Positions 47,576-59,584 of a DNA stretch of 64,000 nucleotides are shown one piece after another; position 1 is the stretch's first letter; every line of letters begins with the position of its first letter. The notes beneath the pieces are model-generated. The model did no database searches. It saw only the letters and a program-made list of their open reading frames with translations, and was not told the DNA's origin. The position numbers were made by a program, and so were the translations under genes. The stretch is from assembly GCF_964355755.1 (NCBI RefSeq), contig NC_092676.1, positions 8,536,288 to 8,600,287 on the forward strand. Direction: 5' to 3'. Source of the stretch: Antedon mediterranea (taxonomy: Eukaryota; Echinodermata; Crinoidea; Comatulida; Antedonidae).

Positions 47576-48411
47576 AAATGCATGTTTGAGATATTCCTTT
47601 TTATTTTCTGTTGCTTTGTGTAAGAAGCTTTCTAAAAACTAAGTGTCTCTGCCCTTGAATACATAACAGTAGGTTCAATTTAAAATTAGCGCATGGACAG
47701 ACAGTGTGGATACAAATGCAATATGCACATTTTAAAGAGGGTTTGATAACAATTCAGGCAAACATACAGACAAGACCAATAATGATTTTATCTTCCATTC
47801 GAAGGGTGAGTAAAAATATATTTAAAAAAAATTATCTTAAATGCCACAAACTTGTTGTTGAAAAAGACATGAAACCTAAACTCCTTGACTATTAAATTTG
47901 AATAAAAAAAATTGAAACCAATGCTTAGAAATACATATCAATTCACTGAGCTGTGGCAATGTATGGAATGCATAATTTCTCGTCTCTGCGGCATCAAAAT
48001 TGAAAAGCGAAGTTATACATTACTGAATAAATTTAATGTATGCAAAAAAATAATTGGTAACCACAGAACCTTTTACAAAACATTTGATGTATCGTTTCTG
48101 ACATGGTTATTATTAGTGTATGATTTCTAAGAGTGAGTTGTCATGGATACCATGTAATTAGAAAAAGGTTTTGACACTGGAGCAGAGTGTATATAGAGGT
48201 AGGGAGCCATGGGTTAAAATTATTTTTAGCAAACAAGCTGTGATGTATATTACATAAAGATCTTTACATAAATGATACAAACATTAAAATTGGCATGATG
48301 AATTTAGAAAAATTACTGCAGTGTACCTATAGCAAAATAAGTACTTAAGTATTTTATAGCAAGTAAGCTACTGTATGTATCGTAGATAAATCATTAAATT
48401 TAACAAAATGA

Positions 48412-48519
48412 CAATGTGGCACATTCAATCGAAATCAGACATAAGTTGGATTTTTTTTGACTATACAAATGTACCCATGCAACTTATGTCTGATTTCACT
48501 TGAGTGTGCCACATGTATT
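48412..48519. repeat. Strong 108-bp hairpin, MITE-like
   Basis: The left arm starts CAATGTGGCACATTCAATCG and runs through AATCAGACATAAGTTG. The right arm is CAACTTATGTCTGATTTCAC then TTGAGTGTGCCACATGTATTG. The arms pair over about 36 bases with few mismatches, around a loop of about 30 bases. It could be a foldback MITE or the source of a small-RNA hairpin. Confidence 0.75.
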
Positions 48520-48680
48520 GTTAGTCATAAACTTGAAGAAATACCGACTTGAAAATCAAAAGCTGAGCATTTAAAGAAAGAAATTACAGAGATATTATAG
48601 TATGAAGAGGAAACTCTAAGGACACATCATATTTAGCAAATTTTCTACAATGAAATGAAATCAGTAGATGTAGGACTATG

Positions 48681-49111
48681 GGTCGGTTTCCTCTGCATAG
48701 CGCCGAATAAATTGTTTATTTCAAAATAGATTTAAAATATAATTTTTATATTGACTGCATTTCTGCTCCTAAAAAAATCATTTAAATCAATTAGTGGAAA
48801 TCGTTAACAGTACCCAAAATGCAATGGGCACTGACGGTCAATTAAAACATTACTGTACTGCAGTGTAGTTGACACAAGGTCAGTGCATGGAGGTATACCT
48901 CCATGGTCAGTGGCTCTCAAATCAAATAACCATTTTTGCGTTGTAGCTAAAAGTTGCACAGAAATAACCAGTTAAATGGTGTTTTTAACAGTTATTTTCT
49001 GCCATTTAACCGGTTATTGAAAGTGTCTTTTGTTCCTGCTCCCGAAAAATTGGGGTTAATTTATTCGCACAGTTGTTAACCGGTTATTTTTTTCCAGCAG
49101 AAACAGGACTC
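48681..49111. mobile_element. MITE with GTTTCTGCTG-type ends and CCGGTTATTT motifs
   Basis: Left GGTCGGTTTCCTCTGC and right CCAGCAGAAACAGGACT are imperfect inverted ends. The interior has several AACCGGTTATTT/AACCAGTTAAATGG motifs. Its left part (TTTATATTGACTGCATTTCT) recurs inverted at 57602-57752, so the two are members of one family. The ends resemble those of the element at 61540-62330. Confidence 0.65.
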
Positions 49112-49464
49112 ATGTCAACATACTGTATAATACTGCAGCTATACTGTACAATACTGCAGTAACTACATTTGTACTCTTAAATCTATGCAATTATTTTTAG
49201 CATTTCTTTATTTTTTTTGACATGACTCATACAATCAGTCATTCAATCTTTAACAGTATTTCCAATCTTCACTTTAAATAGTAAGAAAAAAACAATAGCA
49301 TATAACATACAATATACTGACTGACTCATAAACCTAGTCTGCATTGAAACATAAAATAATGCAGTAAATAAAATGAACATTATTACCCCAGTCATTTTTT
49401 GGATCAAACACGTATGGAAACATACTTCCATAAAGCAGCTAGTAATCAGCGCAAAGTTGTGTCT

Positions 49465-49622
49465 TGATCTAACCGGGTACCCATTTATACACCAGGGTGG
49501 AGAGAGGCAAACGTAAGTAAAGTATCTTGCCTAAGGATACAAGCAATGCGGCGAGAGTTGGATTCAAACCTCGGTCTCACGATCAGTAGTCCAACGTCCA
49601 ACACCCTGCGCCACACGCCCTC
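49465..49622 (-). mobile_element. tRNA-derived SINE, minus-strand copy
   Basis: On the minus strand: A-box region GTGTGGCGCAGGGTGTTGGA, then B box in GAGGTTTGAATCCAAC, followed by ATCCTTAGGCAAGATACTTT and GGTGTATAAATGGGTACCCG. The body phrase CCTTAGGCAAGAT is shared with the 5S-tRNA SINE and, more loosely, with the 52325 SINE, so these SINEs share a downstream region. Confidence 0.8.
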
Positions 49623-50430
49623 GCCCTTAAAAGTATACATAGTTCTACATTTTGGAAACACGCCGAAAGTTTTGCAATTAGTTGCTGTAGTAGTTCAGCT
49701 GTTGCTTTTACGGATTTTGCACTGATGATGTTGTTCGGTGTAACTACGAAATATGCAAACAAAATTTTTATTAAACTCAAGTTTATTTTACTTTTATTAC
49801 GCTGTCGGAAGTTCGGCAACATTATTCACAACATCACCTTAAACACTTCGGTGCCAATCAAGGACTTATGAAAGTTGGAAAAGCTCTCGAAAAAATTTGG
49901 ATATGAACTACTTAAAAAATACATAGTTCTATACACTATATTATATACTGTAGCTTCTTGCCTTCACAGAATCAACATTCAATATAAGTGTTAAAATTCT
50001 ACACAAAAACTCAATCATTCCATAAATATAGTACACATCTCTTTATTTTCCACTTATAATTTTACTCTTTCAGCACATTGTCAGTAATATAAATCACTAT
50101 AATTATTTTCAATGTATTTTATATTCATGCTACAAGTCATATATTGAAGTTTGTAACGCTTGCAGTAACACATTTCAATTTCTATTTAACACTACTTGAT
50201 TGTTTAGTATCTGTTTTCATTGTGGTCTACCGCTGTTATATTAATTTATTTTTTATCTTTATGCCATAAAGTAGTGTACAATTTATACTATAGAGTCTAC
50301 ATATATATCGAACAGACACAGTTTCACAGATATGATTGCAAAGTAGATAAACTCTATTTGGTAGTTTCCCTGAATAAATCAACAATGGTCCTTTCACTCA
50401 GAGATACATAGCAGAACCTCTTCTTTTGTA

Positions 50431-51580
50431 CTATACACTCCTATTCAGGGGAACGCACCTATTATCGCAAACTTTCTTGTGAAACGAATGAGGTACAATA
50501 TACAGTATGTTTTTAACTACAGCTAACACCTATTAAGGGGACACTTTCTTGTCAATTCCTATTCAGGGGACAATTTGTTGTGAAACAAATGAGGTGCAAT
50601 ATATGTTTTAAACTATGGCTAGCACCTATTAAGGGGACACCCCTATTAAGAGAAACTACCCTGTGAAACGAATGAGGTGCAATATATGTTTTATACTACG
50701 GCTAACACCTATTCAGGGAACACCCCTATTAGGAGAAACTTTCCTGTGAAACGAATGAGGTGCAATATATGTTTTATACTACGGCTAACACCTATTCAGG
50801 GAACACCCCTATTAAGAGAAACTTTCCTGTTAAACGAATGAGGTGCAATATATGTTTTATACTACGGCTAACACCTATTCAGGGAACACCCCTATTAAGA
50901 GAAACTTTTCTGTGAAACGAATGAGGGGCAATATATGTTTTATACTACGGCTAACACCTATTCAAGGGACACCCCTATTAAGAGAAACTTTCCTGTTAAA
51001 CGAATGAGGTGCAATATATGTTTTATACTACGGCTAGCACCTATTCAGGGGACAGCCCTATTAAGAGAAACTTTCCTGTTAAACGAATGAGGTGCAATAT
51101 ATGTTTTATACTACGGCTAACACCTATTCAAGGGACACCCCTATTAAGAGAAACTTTCCTGTTAAACGAATGAGGTGCAATATATGTTTTATACTACGGC
51201 TAACACCTATTCAGGGGACAGCCCTAATAAGAGAAACTTTCCTGTGAAACGAATGAGGTGCAATATATGTTTTATACTACGGCTAACACCTATTCAGGGG
51301 ACAGCCCTAATAAGAGAAACTTTCCTGTGAAACGAATGAGGTGCAATATATGTTTTATACTACGGCTAGCACCTATTCAGGGGACAGCCCTATTAAGAGA
51401 GAGAAACTTTCCTGTGAAATGAATGAGGTGCAATATATGTTTTATATTATGGCTAACACCTATTCAGGGAACACCCCTATTAAGAGAGAGAAACTTTCCT
51501 GTGAAATGAATGAGGTGCAATATATGTTTTATATTATGACATTTTCCGGAGACACCCTTATAAAGGGGACACTTTGTCGG
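50431..51580. repeat. 83-bp minisatellite, about 13 units
   Basis: The unit contains GAATGAGGTGCAATATATGT, ATACTACGGCTAACACCTAT and CACCCCTATTAAGAGAAACT; the period is 83 (for example 50674, 50757, 50840). Units vary by a few substitutions (GGGAACACC or GGGGACAGC), and the last ones by a GAGA insertion. The edges (TCAGGGGAACGC at left; AAAGGGGACACTTTGTCGGG at right) belong to a dispersed repeat also beside the 44-bp array at 28897. Confidence 0.92.
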
Positions 51581-52324
51581 GTCCTAAATAAATAGTTGTC
51601 ACTTCTATAGTATTACACCAAAAAATGTAGAATGTTTATGGAATTACCCATGTCCACAAACTTTAAAGGGTATTTTGTTGTTTTTTTTAATATATAAAAC
51701 ATTTTGTATTAATCTGTGAAAATATCCTCTGTTTTTTTACAATTTTTAGAAACTTTGTATTCATTGAGTGTTGTGTTTTTGCATTCTTGATAATGATGTT
51801 ACTTTTTTCTATCCACAAACCAACAACTGGTTTTTCTTTATCCAGACTTAACGATCATTGAGATAGGTTTTAAATTGGAACAAGACTTCACTTGGTGTGC
51901 TGAAATATTTTCAATTACTATAGAAACTAGATTTCGTACATAGGTATTATTGGATCACATTAGAATTTGTTTTGCAACTTTAAACCGGATCACCTAAATA
52001 AAAAATGTCAGAAATGCAATAATTAACGGAGTGCTGATATGACCATATGAGCAAACAAATAAAACAATTTTTCAATATTGTTATTTCTGTGGTATACAGT
52101 ACCATATAACACACCTGAGTGTATCCTACTGTAGCCATTTGATTGGTTAATTTTGTATCACATGCCATTCAGTATTAGTTCTATTTTAACAGTAAAAGTG
52201 ATATTTAAAGGTTCTATTAAATCGTTCTATTGCAATTTTTTTTTTCAATATTTGTTGAATGTTGTTGTTACTGTTGGGTGTTGGAAAACCAGGCCGTAGT
52301 GTTAGTATTGTAGTTCTATCACTG

Positions 52325-52572
52325 TAGCACTGTGGCGCAGTGGTTAGAGCATTGGACTTGCAATCAAGAGGTTGCTGGTTCAAGCCCGGCCCGGTCACTG
52401 CAGTGTTGAGTCCTTGAGCAAGATTCTTTATCCACATTGTTCCTCCCCACCCAGGTGATAGAAATGGGTACCGGTATGTAAAAAGTACTGGGAAGGTAAA
52501 TCAGACTCGTTTGTGCGAGAGGAGTGGCGTACCCCGCACAAACATACACACTTAGTGGAGCCTGGCCCAAAC
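52325..52572 (+). mobile_element. tRNA-derived SINE, plus strand
   Basis: The head GTGGCGCAGTGGTTAGAGCA (A box at about 52332) and GGTTCAAGCCCGG (B box at about 52377) resembles a tRNA. The body runs CCTTGAGCAAGATTC, CCACCCAGGTGATAGAAATG, GGTACCGG and ends near GCCTGGCCCAAACGC. This body is a common invertebrate SINE type. The internal pol III boxes are intact. Confidence 0.88.
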
Positions 52573-53792
52573 GCTAAGGAAATGGAGATGTTCTCCATTT
52601 CAGCTCATAAATATTCATTATTTGAATAATATTAGTTCTGCCCAAACAAAGAACAACAAGGAAGAAACATGAATCTATTAACCAATATTATCGTATTCTT
52701 GGCCTAATTATACACTGTATGTTTTAAGTAATGAATTCACACAGATTATAGATTGCCTAGCTTCCCTCAGCACAATTAATGTAGGCGTCAGAAAGGCAAT
52801 GCTGATAGTTTGTGTTCACACTATGCTGTATACTTGGCCTCTGGCTGGTATTTCGTTGATAGTCCATATGCCAGCTTTAATTTACTTGTCACTTGTCATA
52901 GCAAATGCTGCTATGAACTGCGATGACAACATAGTAAATTCTAATTTTGGAAACTAATTAAATCAATACTATTCCTTACGAAATTGTAAATAGGAAAGAT
53001 TGATATTGTCACCTAAAATCAGTTTGAAGAATATTCACACATCTTGAAATTAATCTTATTAATAAAAGTATATTGTAAAAGTATCAATAAATATAACAAA
53101 TTAAGAGACAAAAATCTTTTTTCAATTAAAACTAATGTATGGAGAAACAAACTATGTCATTAGTAGAAATTGAAGATGTTCAGATTCCATTTTAATTAAA
53201 ATTCCTTTTGAATGTCATAATCTAATAAATTACACTTGTAGCCATTTGGTATGTAATAATACGATTGGATGAATACATTATTGCATTTTCATTCAAATTA
53301 AAATTTGTTTCTCTGTAAAATTGATGTTTATTTGATTTATTTTGAATTGATTGACCTCTACTTGTTTGATAATTGAAAAGAGATATATTGAAGGATTTAG
53401 TCATTATACATAATGAATGCTTATGCATTAAATAGTAAGAATATTTTCATGTTCTTTTCAACCACCAGGGATGTAAATTTTTAGGTATTTTTAATCTATT
53501 GGAATAGGTGTTGCTAGGCGTGGTTACTTTTTGTCAATCATATAAGGTCAAAAGGTCAAGTGTTGTAGATAGGTCAGAAGATGCATGTGAGTGATGTGTT
53601 GTGTCTCATCTCACCTGATCAATGTGCTTGTCTTCCTGTGCCAGAGTTCTGGGTATTGTAACTGTATCTTAATGACATTTTTACATAGGCCTACTCATGC
53701 ATAGAAGGGAGCATGTCCTTCAGGACCCATCAAAGAGGTTGGCTTTAGTGTTAAAACATATATCCTTTTGTTCGTTTCACAGTTTCCCCTTC

Positions 53793-54128
53793 CTTAAAGA
53801 TGTATTGTCCCCCAGAAACAAGAAAAATGAGGATTAATAAAAAATGATGTTGGGCCATTTTGCAGTTTTAATAAAGTTTAAAAAAAAATTAAAAAAATAA
53901 TTTATTTAGTTATATAAGACAAAATAAATAGTTAAAATCAACCAAAAACCCATTGACTTCCAATCAATTTGACAATGTTTTGCCTTAAATTACAGTTTTT
54001 GAGGTAAATATTTTTTTTCCGATTCAATATTTGGTCAAAGTAAATAACTATTATGTGACATTAAAATTGCATATTGAACAAAAATATTTACAACATTTTT
54101 TTTTTCAGCGAGACCAATATATCTTTAA
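53793..54128 (+). mobile_element. MITE family A copy 6 (near full length)
   Basis: Starts TTAAAGATGTATTGTCCCCC, has CCCATTGACTTCCAATC and TTACAGTTTTTGAGGTAAA inside, and ends GCGAGACCAATATATCTTTAA. At 336 bp it is close in length to copy 4. Confidence 0.8.
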
Positions 54129-56171
54129 TAGGGATGTCAACTGAATAGGATTGCTCAAAAGTACTTAATTATTTATATTGAATTAAGATATATTGATATG
54201 GGCTATTATAGTGGCCTATCTATTGCTGAAAATGAAAAAATAAAGCTGTATTGCCTACAGTAGGAATGAAAGAACAAATACCCTAGCAAGACTTCCACAG
54301 TTACTTGCACTTTTTATGAATGTCTCTCATTGCATTGGAAATAAATCATGTTAGTTGAAATTGATATTTGGTCTCCAGCAGAATTGATGACATACTCTGT
54401 AGTAATTGAATGGACAACGACATAATCTGATTACATACTCTACAAAGTCCTACAATTTAAATTAAATGTGATTTATGAAATAGATAATTCAATTTTTTTT
54501 AATAAATAAAATATTATTTTGCTTGTCTTCATAGATTGTAAGCAGTCATAAATAATGTTGTTTACCATAATTTTGATTGTACTCACTGAATGAATGAATG
54601 AATGAAGTGGAAAGAAGTGTTCTCTCAGTTTGCCATTAAGCAGTTGTAATTACAAGGGCTTGCATCTAATTCCTGGTTAAATTCTGATCAAATTGTCTCA
54701 TGTAAACTGCAAAGCATGAGAATTAAGGAAACAGTTCTTCCAAACAGTATACATTTTAACCTTAAGGTTGGTTATTTTGTAGGTCTGTAGGCCTGTACCT
54801 GCCAAATTTAATTGCTGTGCAAAAACAGTAAACAAACACCTGCTTAAATACAAGTAATTTCATGCAGTTTATGTCGGCCTTGTTTTACTATCATTTTATT
54901 TTTTTGTTCCTGCTTACCTGAATATCCTGATATTAGACCTTTACTTTCTCCTCATAAATTACGAAAAGAAGAATTTTCCAGTAGAACACACCAAACTGTT
55001 CAATTTTTTCTACTTGTATATATGCTGCAAATCATATAATTTTTAAAGTCATAAATAATGGGGAAGGCAAGAAAGATAATATTTCTGGGTTTTTTTGTTA
55101 TAAGTTTGTGAACTAAAATCGAAGATGCCTGAAACCAGGACAGTAGTTGTTCAGAATTCATATTTTCCTCTTTATTTTTTAATATATTCAAATATCAGGT
55201 AGTTGAGGATGAAACAAATGTATTAAATGAAGATGTCACATTGAAGGACTAAATATTGCTTGAAGGGCATTCCTCAAAATTTACATGAAAATCCACACAT
55301 GACTGTGGTTTCTACTTGCATCTGTTGCAAAGTCTTTGATAAAGTAGACCTTCTTACAAAAATGTTGAAAAATTACAACATATGTGGAGTTACAGTATAT
55401 GGTGGACAAAATACTAAGTTACAATACATGCCAAGTTTGAGGTTGCTGCTGGCTTGAGATTTTGCAATGATATGACACAACAGCAAAGCCACGAACCCCA
55501 TGTCCCAAACCCCTGTGAAATTGATTTTGTTGGCCTAAATTACTTTTAGGACAAATCGCCAAACGTTCCTGGCTTGAAACAACAAACAGTACATTGTTTT
55601 GGCCTGGATAGGTCATGATTCTAGCCATGAAAAATAACAGAAATTTGACATTTTTAGGTAATTTAAAAAACAAAATTTAGATTGTTAAAAAACGTGAGAT
55701 TTTATGTACGTTGTGTGGGAGCTTGAGGTTGGGGCCAAACCGTGAGCCTTGTGCCAGATGCATGGGACTTGACATGTATGAGTTACCAATCCCACTCTCC
55801 TTGGGTTTAAATCCTTTCAGATAAAAAGATTTTTTTTTATATGACAAAACTCGCTCCACTCTCAAATACTAATAGATTTTGTTTATGTACAGTAGAGCAT
55901 GTTTGTTTGTCCTGTGGACAGGGTTGCCACCTTTGAGAAAGATAGTGAATGAATCCACTTTTGGCTATCCTTGGCAGTATGCCTAAATATATAAAAACAT
56001 ATATAAAACAAAACATTAGGCCTAAAAACTGATTACAGTCTGTTGTGCAAGCACAATCAACCCAACATTTTAGAACATTCAGAATTTATATTTAATATAT
56101 TTTCAAAAAATTACAAATTTTCAATGAATGCAATATTTATGCAACATAAAACAAGTATACTGTACTTGTTA

Positions 56172-56540
56172 AGACCCATACTACGTACTCGTTGGGCCTG
56201 GTTGCGTTCTGAATAGGAGACCGTTTTGAAATTGCGGCGGGTGCTGTATAATACTGGTGACGGTCTTATGATGTTATTGGACTAGCATGTTATAGGCATG
56301 GGCTTGAGCCTAGATGCTAGATGCTTTACTCTCATTGCCTCGTCCTTAGAATGAGATGTAAAGCTGTTGGTACTGTGTACTATAGTGCACGTTAAAGAAC
56401 TTAGTACACTATTTAAAAAGTAGGGGATCATCTCCCAGTGTGCTGATCTCTGTAGTCGCTGCGCTGTTGGCTGCTGGTGTCCGTTGAGGACCTAATCCAA
56501 ATTTCCAAGTTTCCAGTTAAGCTTGAGGACCAGATTAAAA
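56172..56540 (+). mobile_element. 5S rRNA-tRNA chimeric SINE, head-truncated copy
   Basis: Begins inside the 5S part: CGTTGGGCCTGGTTGCGTTC, AATAGGAGACCG, GCGGGTGCTGTA. It continues through the tRNA-like unit (GGACTAGCATGTTATAGGCA, GGGCTTGAGCC as a mutated B box) and body (TTGCCTCGTCCTTAGAATG, GTAGGGGATCATCTCC). It ends CCAGTTAAGCTTGAGGACCA like the copy at 36725. It has lost the 5S box A. Confidence 0.85.
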
Positions 56541-56611
56541 ACATTTAACAGTTAACACTAATAAAAGTTTTCTTTTGAAACTGTGAATGAATGTTTGTTG
56601 TTTTGTTTCAG

Positions 56612-56728
56612 AGGGAGATCCATGCAGTAGTAATCCCTGTCAAAATGGAGGACTTTGTTACAATTTGTATATTCAATACCTGTGCATCTGCAACATTCAT
56701 TGGAGTGGCGATAATTGTCAGGAACCAA
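56612..56728 (+). CDS. Mosaic gene exon 3: EGF-like domain
   Basis: A 117-base exon, phase 1 at both ends, between TTTTGTTTCAG| and A|GTAAGT. It encodes EGDPCSSNPCQNGGLC, then LCICNIHWSGDNC: six cysteines in EGF order with the NGG turn. It is shorter than the first EGF and lacks a calcium-binding signature. Splicing from exon 2 completes a Glu codon (G|AG) in frame. It forms the second extracellular module of the protein. Confidence 0.92.
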
Positions 56729-56789
56729 GTAAGTTTTTAAAATAAAAATCTACAATCAAGCATTTTTGCCATTTTGTATTATTGTTATT

Positions 56790-56905
56790 AAGGACTATAA
56801 ACCGTAGGTCCAGTATATACTTAAAATGCTTGTGTACAGTCTAAAGTACATCTTTTGAATAGTGGGTTATGCCGGTGTACTAGTTCACACAGTCACTACT
56901 AATCT
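56790..56905 (+). mobile_element. tRNA-derived SINE, 3' part only
   Basis: AAGGACTATAAACCGTAGGTCC, AATAGTGGGTTATGCCGGTG and TAGTTCACACAGTCACTAC match the body of the 4600 SINE (here without its head). It is followed by a second copy in the same orientation, so this is either a tandem insertion or a partial duplication. Confidence 0.75.
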
Positions 56906-56909
56906 GTCT

Positions 56910-57127
56910 TGAGTGATTTAGTGGCCGAGCAGTTCAGTGGAACCATAACCATGATGTTCGAGCCTCACTCGCTCCATGGTTCTGGTGGAAGAACAAGTCT
57001 TCTCAGATAAGGACTAAACCATAAGTTCAGTATGCACAAAATGCTTGTGTGCAGTTTAAAGAACCTTGTACATCTTTAGAATAGTGGGTTATCCCGGTGT
57101 ACTAGTTCACACAGTCACTACTTAGAG
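56910..57127 (+). mobile_element. tRNA-derived SINE, copy with head
   Basis: The head GTGGCCGAGCAGTTCAGTGG and B box GATGTTCGAGCCTC are followed by GGTTCTGGTGGAAGAACAAG and the same body as the 4600 element, ending at TAGTTCACACAGTCACTAC. No (ATAAA)n tail is visible. Confidence 0.8.
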
Positions 57128-57601
57128 TAGGCCTTCTGGTAGGCCTCCTTCTGTAGTTTTAAAATCTACAGCTTGTTGAAGGCAGAAACTAAAACAAGAT
57201 GATTCTTTGAAAAGCATTATGATGTTGTAGAAATATCTAATGTGATAAATTGTTAATATCCTAAACTAGGTTGCTTTAAAATGTATCACTATTTTCTTCA
57301 TAATTTATGTACAATACTAACAGCATTGCATCTTTGTCAATTTTAATTGCAATGTCTGCGTTTTTAATGCCATTTGTTTGTGGTTCAGTTGTGAAACACT
57401 GTTACTGTACGTGTATAATCATTGTACTGCCAATGAAAGCATGGTTTTTAAAATATGATTTTTCATGACTGCAGTAACAAAATGAAATATTTTATAGTAT
57501 TATTTTTATAACACTATTTATAGGAGTTTAACAAGATTGTCTCCTAATTGGTATAAAAGTTAATTTCAGGTCATTGCTTAATAGTTTTTTTATCTAATTT
57601 T

Positions 57602-57752
57602 TAGGTCCTGTTTCTGATGCATAAAAATAACTGGTTAAAACATTCTAACAATGTAAACGGTTATTTTGGAGCACAATTTGAGCAGAAATGCAGTCAATAT
57701 AAAAATTACATTTTAAAATCTGTTTCGAAATAAACAGTTTATTTGGCACTTG
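57602..57752. mobile_element. MITE fragment related to 48681-49111
   Basis: Starts AGGTCCTGTTTCTGATGC, includes AATAACTGGTTAAAACATTC and GCAGAAATGCAGTCAATATA, and ends ATAAACAGTTTATTTGGC. The last part is the reverse complement of about 48700-48775. The interior is reduced. Confidence 0.6.
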
Positions 57753-59584
57753 ACTAATCTAAACAGAAAATGCTACTAGTATTACTTCAGGCTATACTTG
57801 GAAAGTTAGAAATCATATATATTTTCAGCAACCAAAGTATACACAATTAGGGGACACTATTCAGTAAAAACTAAACTTGGGGCAATTTCTATTTCACACT
57901 ACTATTCTGTGAAAAATTTGGTGGGTCCTTCCAAGGTATCGCCTTAATAAAAATTCAACTGTTTCTAAATGTATCTTTATCAGCCTCAATACGCCTCGTA
58001 AAGATTATAGATTTGTACATCTGGATACTACAGAAACACTTTGGTTGAAATTTACTTTTTTTATCATGAGAATTGCATTTGTCGTAGGCCTACTAAATTC
58101 CAATGTTTTTTTCCAAGAATTATAGGGTTATGTATAGGTTGACTCCCTCCGTGGGACAGTAATTGAACAAAAATGAATTAAGATAAGTAACAGTTCAAAT
58201 TTCAACCTATAATTGGTGAGTTTGATGCCAAGACAGTGTTTCTGAAAAATATAAACTATGAACGTTCTGTTGACATGTACAATCATCCTCGGGCATTTTA
58301 ATAGAATAATGGACATCCAACTGAAAGTGTACTTAAATAAGTTTAAAACTCCTGGGATATTGTCGGCTAAGGTGCTTTGATATCTCTTGAGCACGTACCT
58401 TAGTAAAGATTTGAAAAGATAAGATATAAAACTGAGTTATGATAAGCATCTTTCTGACACATGATTCAATCATTATTTTGCGTTTTTATGGGGATTGCTA
58501 GGTTTTTTGGAGATTGACTGGTTTTATCAATTTTTTTAAACCAAAAAATGATGTTTTTATACCAAAAATAAGTAGTTCAGAACAAAAATATTTTTTGTCA
58601 CAAAAAGCCCATTGAAGCAATTTTCAGATGAATAATCTTGCTAATTTAATATTAGTTTTTTTTTCAATGATTAAAATTATATTGAACATTAACTATTATG
58701 TTCAATTGCACAACATTCTCAACATTTTTTTGTTGGAAGCATGATAATTATGAAAGTTTGAAAAAAACAACAAAAAAATGGATGTACAGTACTGTAAAGT
58801 ATTTATATGTAATTTTCCATTATTTTAGGAGAAAAGGTCTAAAAAACGAATTATATCATTTTGATTGTACCATCATTTTCTAGGTTTTATGAAACAAAAT
58901 TGATAAAATATTATAAACTGCTCAGAGTTGTAAGAACAACAATAAGCAGCATGATAAATTATAATTGCCCATTCCATAGCATTTTGATTGTTTTAGTTGA
59001 TGGATTGCAAATGCCTCATCAACTAGTAGACGTAATGTGCTATTAGCCTATATAAAAAGATAAAGGCAAATTGGAGAAAAAAATGATTTTACTATAGTAA
59101 AGCATATTACTTGTACATAGTAATTCTAGAGGGATTTGGGCTTTTCATGACTACTAAATCTTAAATCAAAATCTAAATTCATATGACTTATGTGAATGAA
59201 ATTGTAAACTACAATAACCTGGAAAGAGAATTAAAGTATATTCTTCTGAAATCTCCATCATAATTTGTTTTTATCCAAACCTTTTTCATAAATGATTGGA
59301 ATTAATGTTTCCAATTCTACTATGGCTGTATTTATTCTCTACTTGATGCAGTTCAAAAGAATTGCTGCTGGTATATATTTTATCATAGCCTTGCTGGTTT
59401 ATAACATCTTAGAACATTTACAATTTTTCCATGCACGTCCCTGTTATGCCACCTAGCTTAAATAGCTACACATACACAGTATCTCTATTCCTTCCTCCAC
59501 TATCATTATTTATCCCTTCCCCTATCTGCATTCCTCCTTCTTCCTATCTCCTATCTCTATTTCAGCAATTCCCAAGATATATAT

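Larger units (their letters stand above)
36132..56611 (+). other. Mosaic gene intron 2 (about 20.5 kb)
   Basis: Bounded by GTAAGT (36132) and TTTTGTTTCAG (ending 56611). It hosts the LTR retrotransposon, two 5S-tRNA SINEs, other SINEs, MITEs and the 83-bp array, each listed separately. I saw no further cysteine-rich exon with splice sites inside. Stretches at 37.2-38.1 kb, 38.3-39.6 kb, 39.8-40.5 kb, 40.7-41.7 kb, 47.6-48.4 kb, 49.7-50.4 kb, 51.6-52.3 kb, 52.6-53.8 kb and 54.2-56.1 kb show nothing recognisable. The hydrophobic open frame at 39295-39687 is AT-rich and has no supporting features. Confidence 0.6.
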
